A DNA stretch of 13,305 bases, taken from contig JAFAGL010000246.1 of NCBI GenBank assembly GCA_023422735.1, positions 1-13,305 of the forward strand, written 5' to 3'. Made by a program: the position numbers and the translations under genes. The stretch is from Pseudomonadota bacterium (GTDB lineage Bacteria > Pseudomonadota > Alphaproteobacteria > Rhizobiales > Rhizobiaceae). Positions 13,225 through 13,305 of this stretch are shown piece by piece (positions within the stretch are counted from its first letter, which is position 1; each line of letters starts with the position of its first letter). Under the pieces are notes generated by a model. The model saw only the letters and a program-made list of their open reading frames with translations, was not told where the DNA came from and ran no database searches.

Positions 13225-13305
13225 TCACACATTCAATAGCAGATATTCACGTTCCCAGGGGCTGATGACCTCCATGAAGGTCTCGAATTCGGCCTTCTTG
13301 ATCGC
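13225..13305 (-). CDS. Glutamine-synthetase-family protein, C-terminal end (PuuA/GlnT type)
   Basis: The last 26 codons and the stop of a gene that enters from the right edge. They end FMEVISPWEREYLLLNV, the C-terminus expected of PuuA/GlnT-type glutamine-synthetase homologues, in which a short ISxWE(R/L)EYL tail ends the catalytic domain. Such enzymes join glutamate to putrescine (gamma-glutamylputrescine synthetase) with ATP. The stop is followed 6 nt later by the oxidase ATG, indicating one operon in pathway order. Only the end is visible, so whether it is PuuA rather than another GS-like ligase rests on the neighbour. Confidence 0.75.
   Translation of the reverse strand, partial: AIKKAEFETFMEVISPWEREYLLLNV

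Noticed and set aside
12589..13239. A 216-codon plus-strand frame opposite the oxidase gene
   Set aside because: Antisense shadow of the FAD oxidoreductase; no family motif.
1..13305. Mobile element, CRISPR array, tRNA or rRNA
   Set aside because: No transposase or integrase motif, no regularly spaced direct repeats and no tRNA-like cloverleaf noticed in the gaps; all gaps are short.

Overview
The window looks like chromosome from an alphaproteobacterium of the order Hyphomicrobiales (Rhizobiales), most likely in or near Brucellaceae/Phyllobacteriaceae. This rests on moderately high GC, the zwf-pgl-edd (Entner-Doudoroff) operon order, rhizobial-type exopolysaccharide proteins and a glutamine-synthetase/FAD-oxidase putrescine pair. 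The genus is an inference; no search was run.

Left third (1-4646): a surface-polysaccharide module in two divergent arms. On the minus strand lie a family 4 glycosyltransferase, a WecG/TagA/CpsF (GT26) glycosyltransferase and the 5' end of a DUF6492-like gene that leaves the window. Neighbouring genes in this arm overlap by 4 nt (GTGA at the DUF6492-like gene if its GTG start is used), so they look translationally coupled. On the plus strand lie a family 2 glycosyltransferase and an ExoQ/O-antigen-ligase-like membrane protein, overlapping by 32 nt. Both arms start from one roughly 150-200 nt AT-richer region containing an inverted repeat. The plus-strand arm runs after a 48 nt gap into proC (pyrroline-5-carboxylate reductase), which has its own strong ribosome binding site.

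Middle (5499-9727): minus-strand operon zwf-pgl-edd (glucose-6-phosphate dehydrogenase, 6-phosphogluconolactonase, 6-phosphogluconate dehydratase), joined by a 2 nt gap and an ATGA overlap. It takes glucose-6-phosphate to KDPG; the aldolase gene eda is not here. Between edd and proC (5511-5706) are a candidate small membrane ORF and a short palindromic intergenic element.

Right (9728-13305): a divergent promoter region with a perfect 12 bp palindrome separates zwf from a plus-strand NAD(P)-dependent aldehyde dehydrogenase. Converging on it are a small DUF2188-like membrane-anchored protein, a PuuB-type FAD-dependent oxidoreductase and the last 26 codons of a PuuA/GlnT-type glutamine synthetase. 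The last two plus the aldehyde dehydrogenase fit three steps of the gamma-glutamylated putrescine pathway (glutamylation, oxidative deamination, aldehyde oxidation).

Most of the window is ordinary core metabolism. The parts least explained by known systems are the polysaccharide module (product unknown), the operator-like sequences upstream of the aldehyde dehydrogenase, and the two small proteins of unknown role. I see no CRISPR array, insertion sequence, tRNA, rRNA or phage gene.
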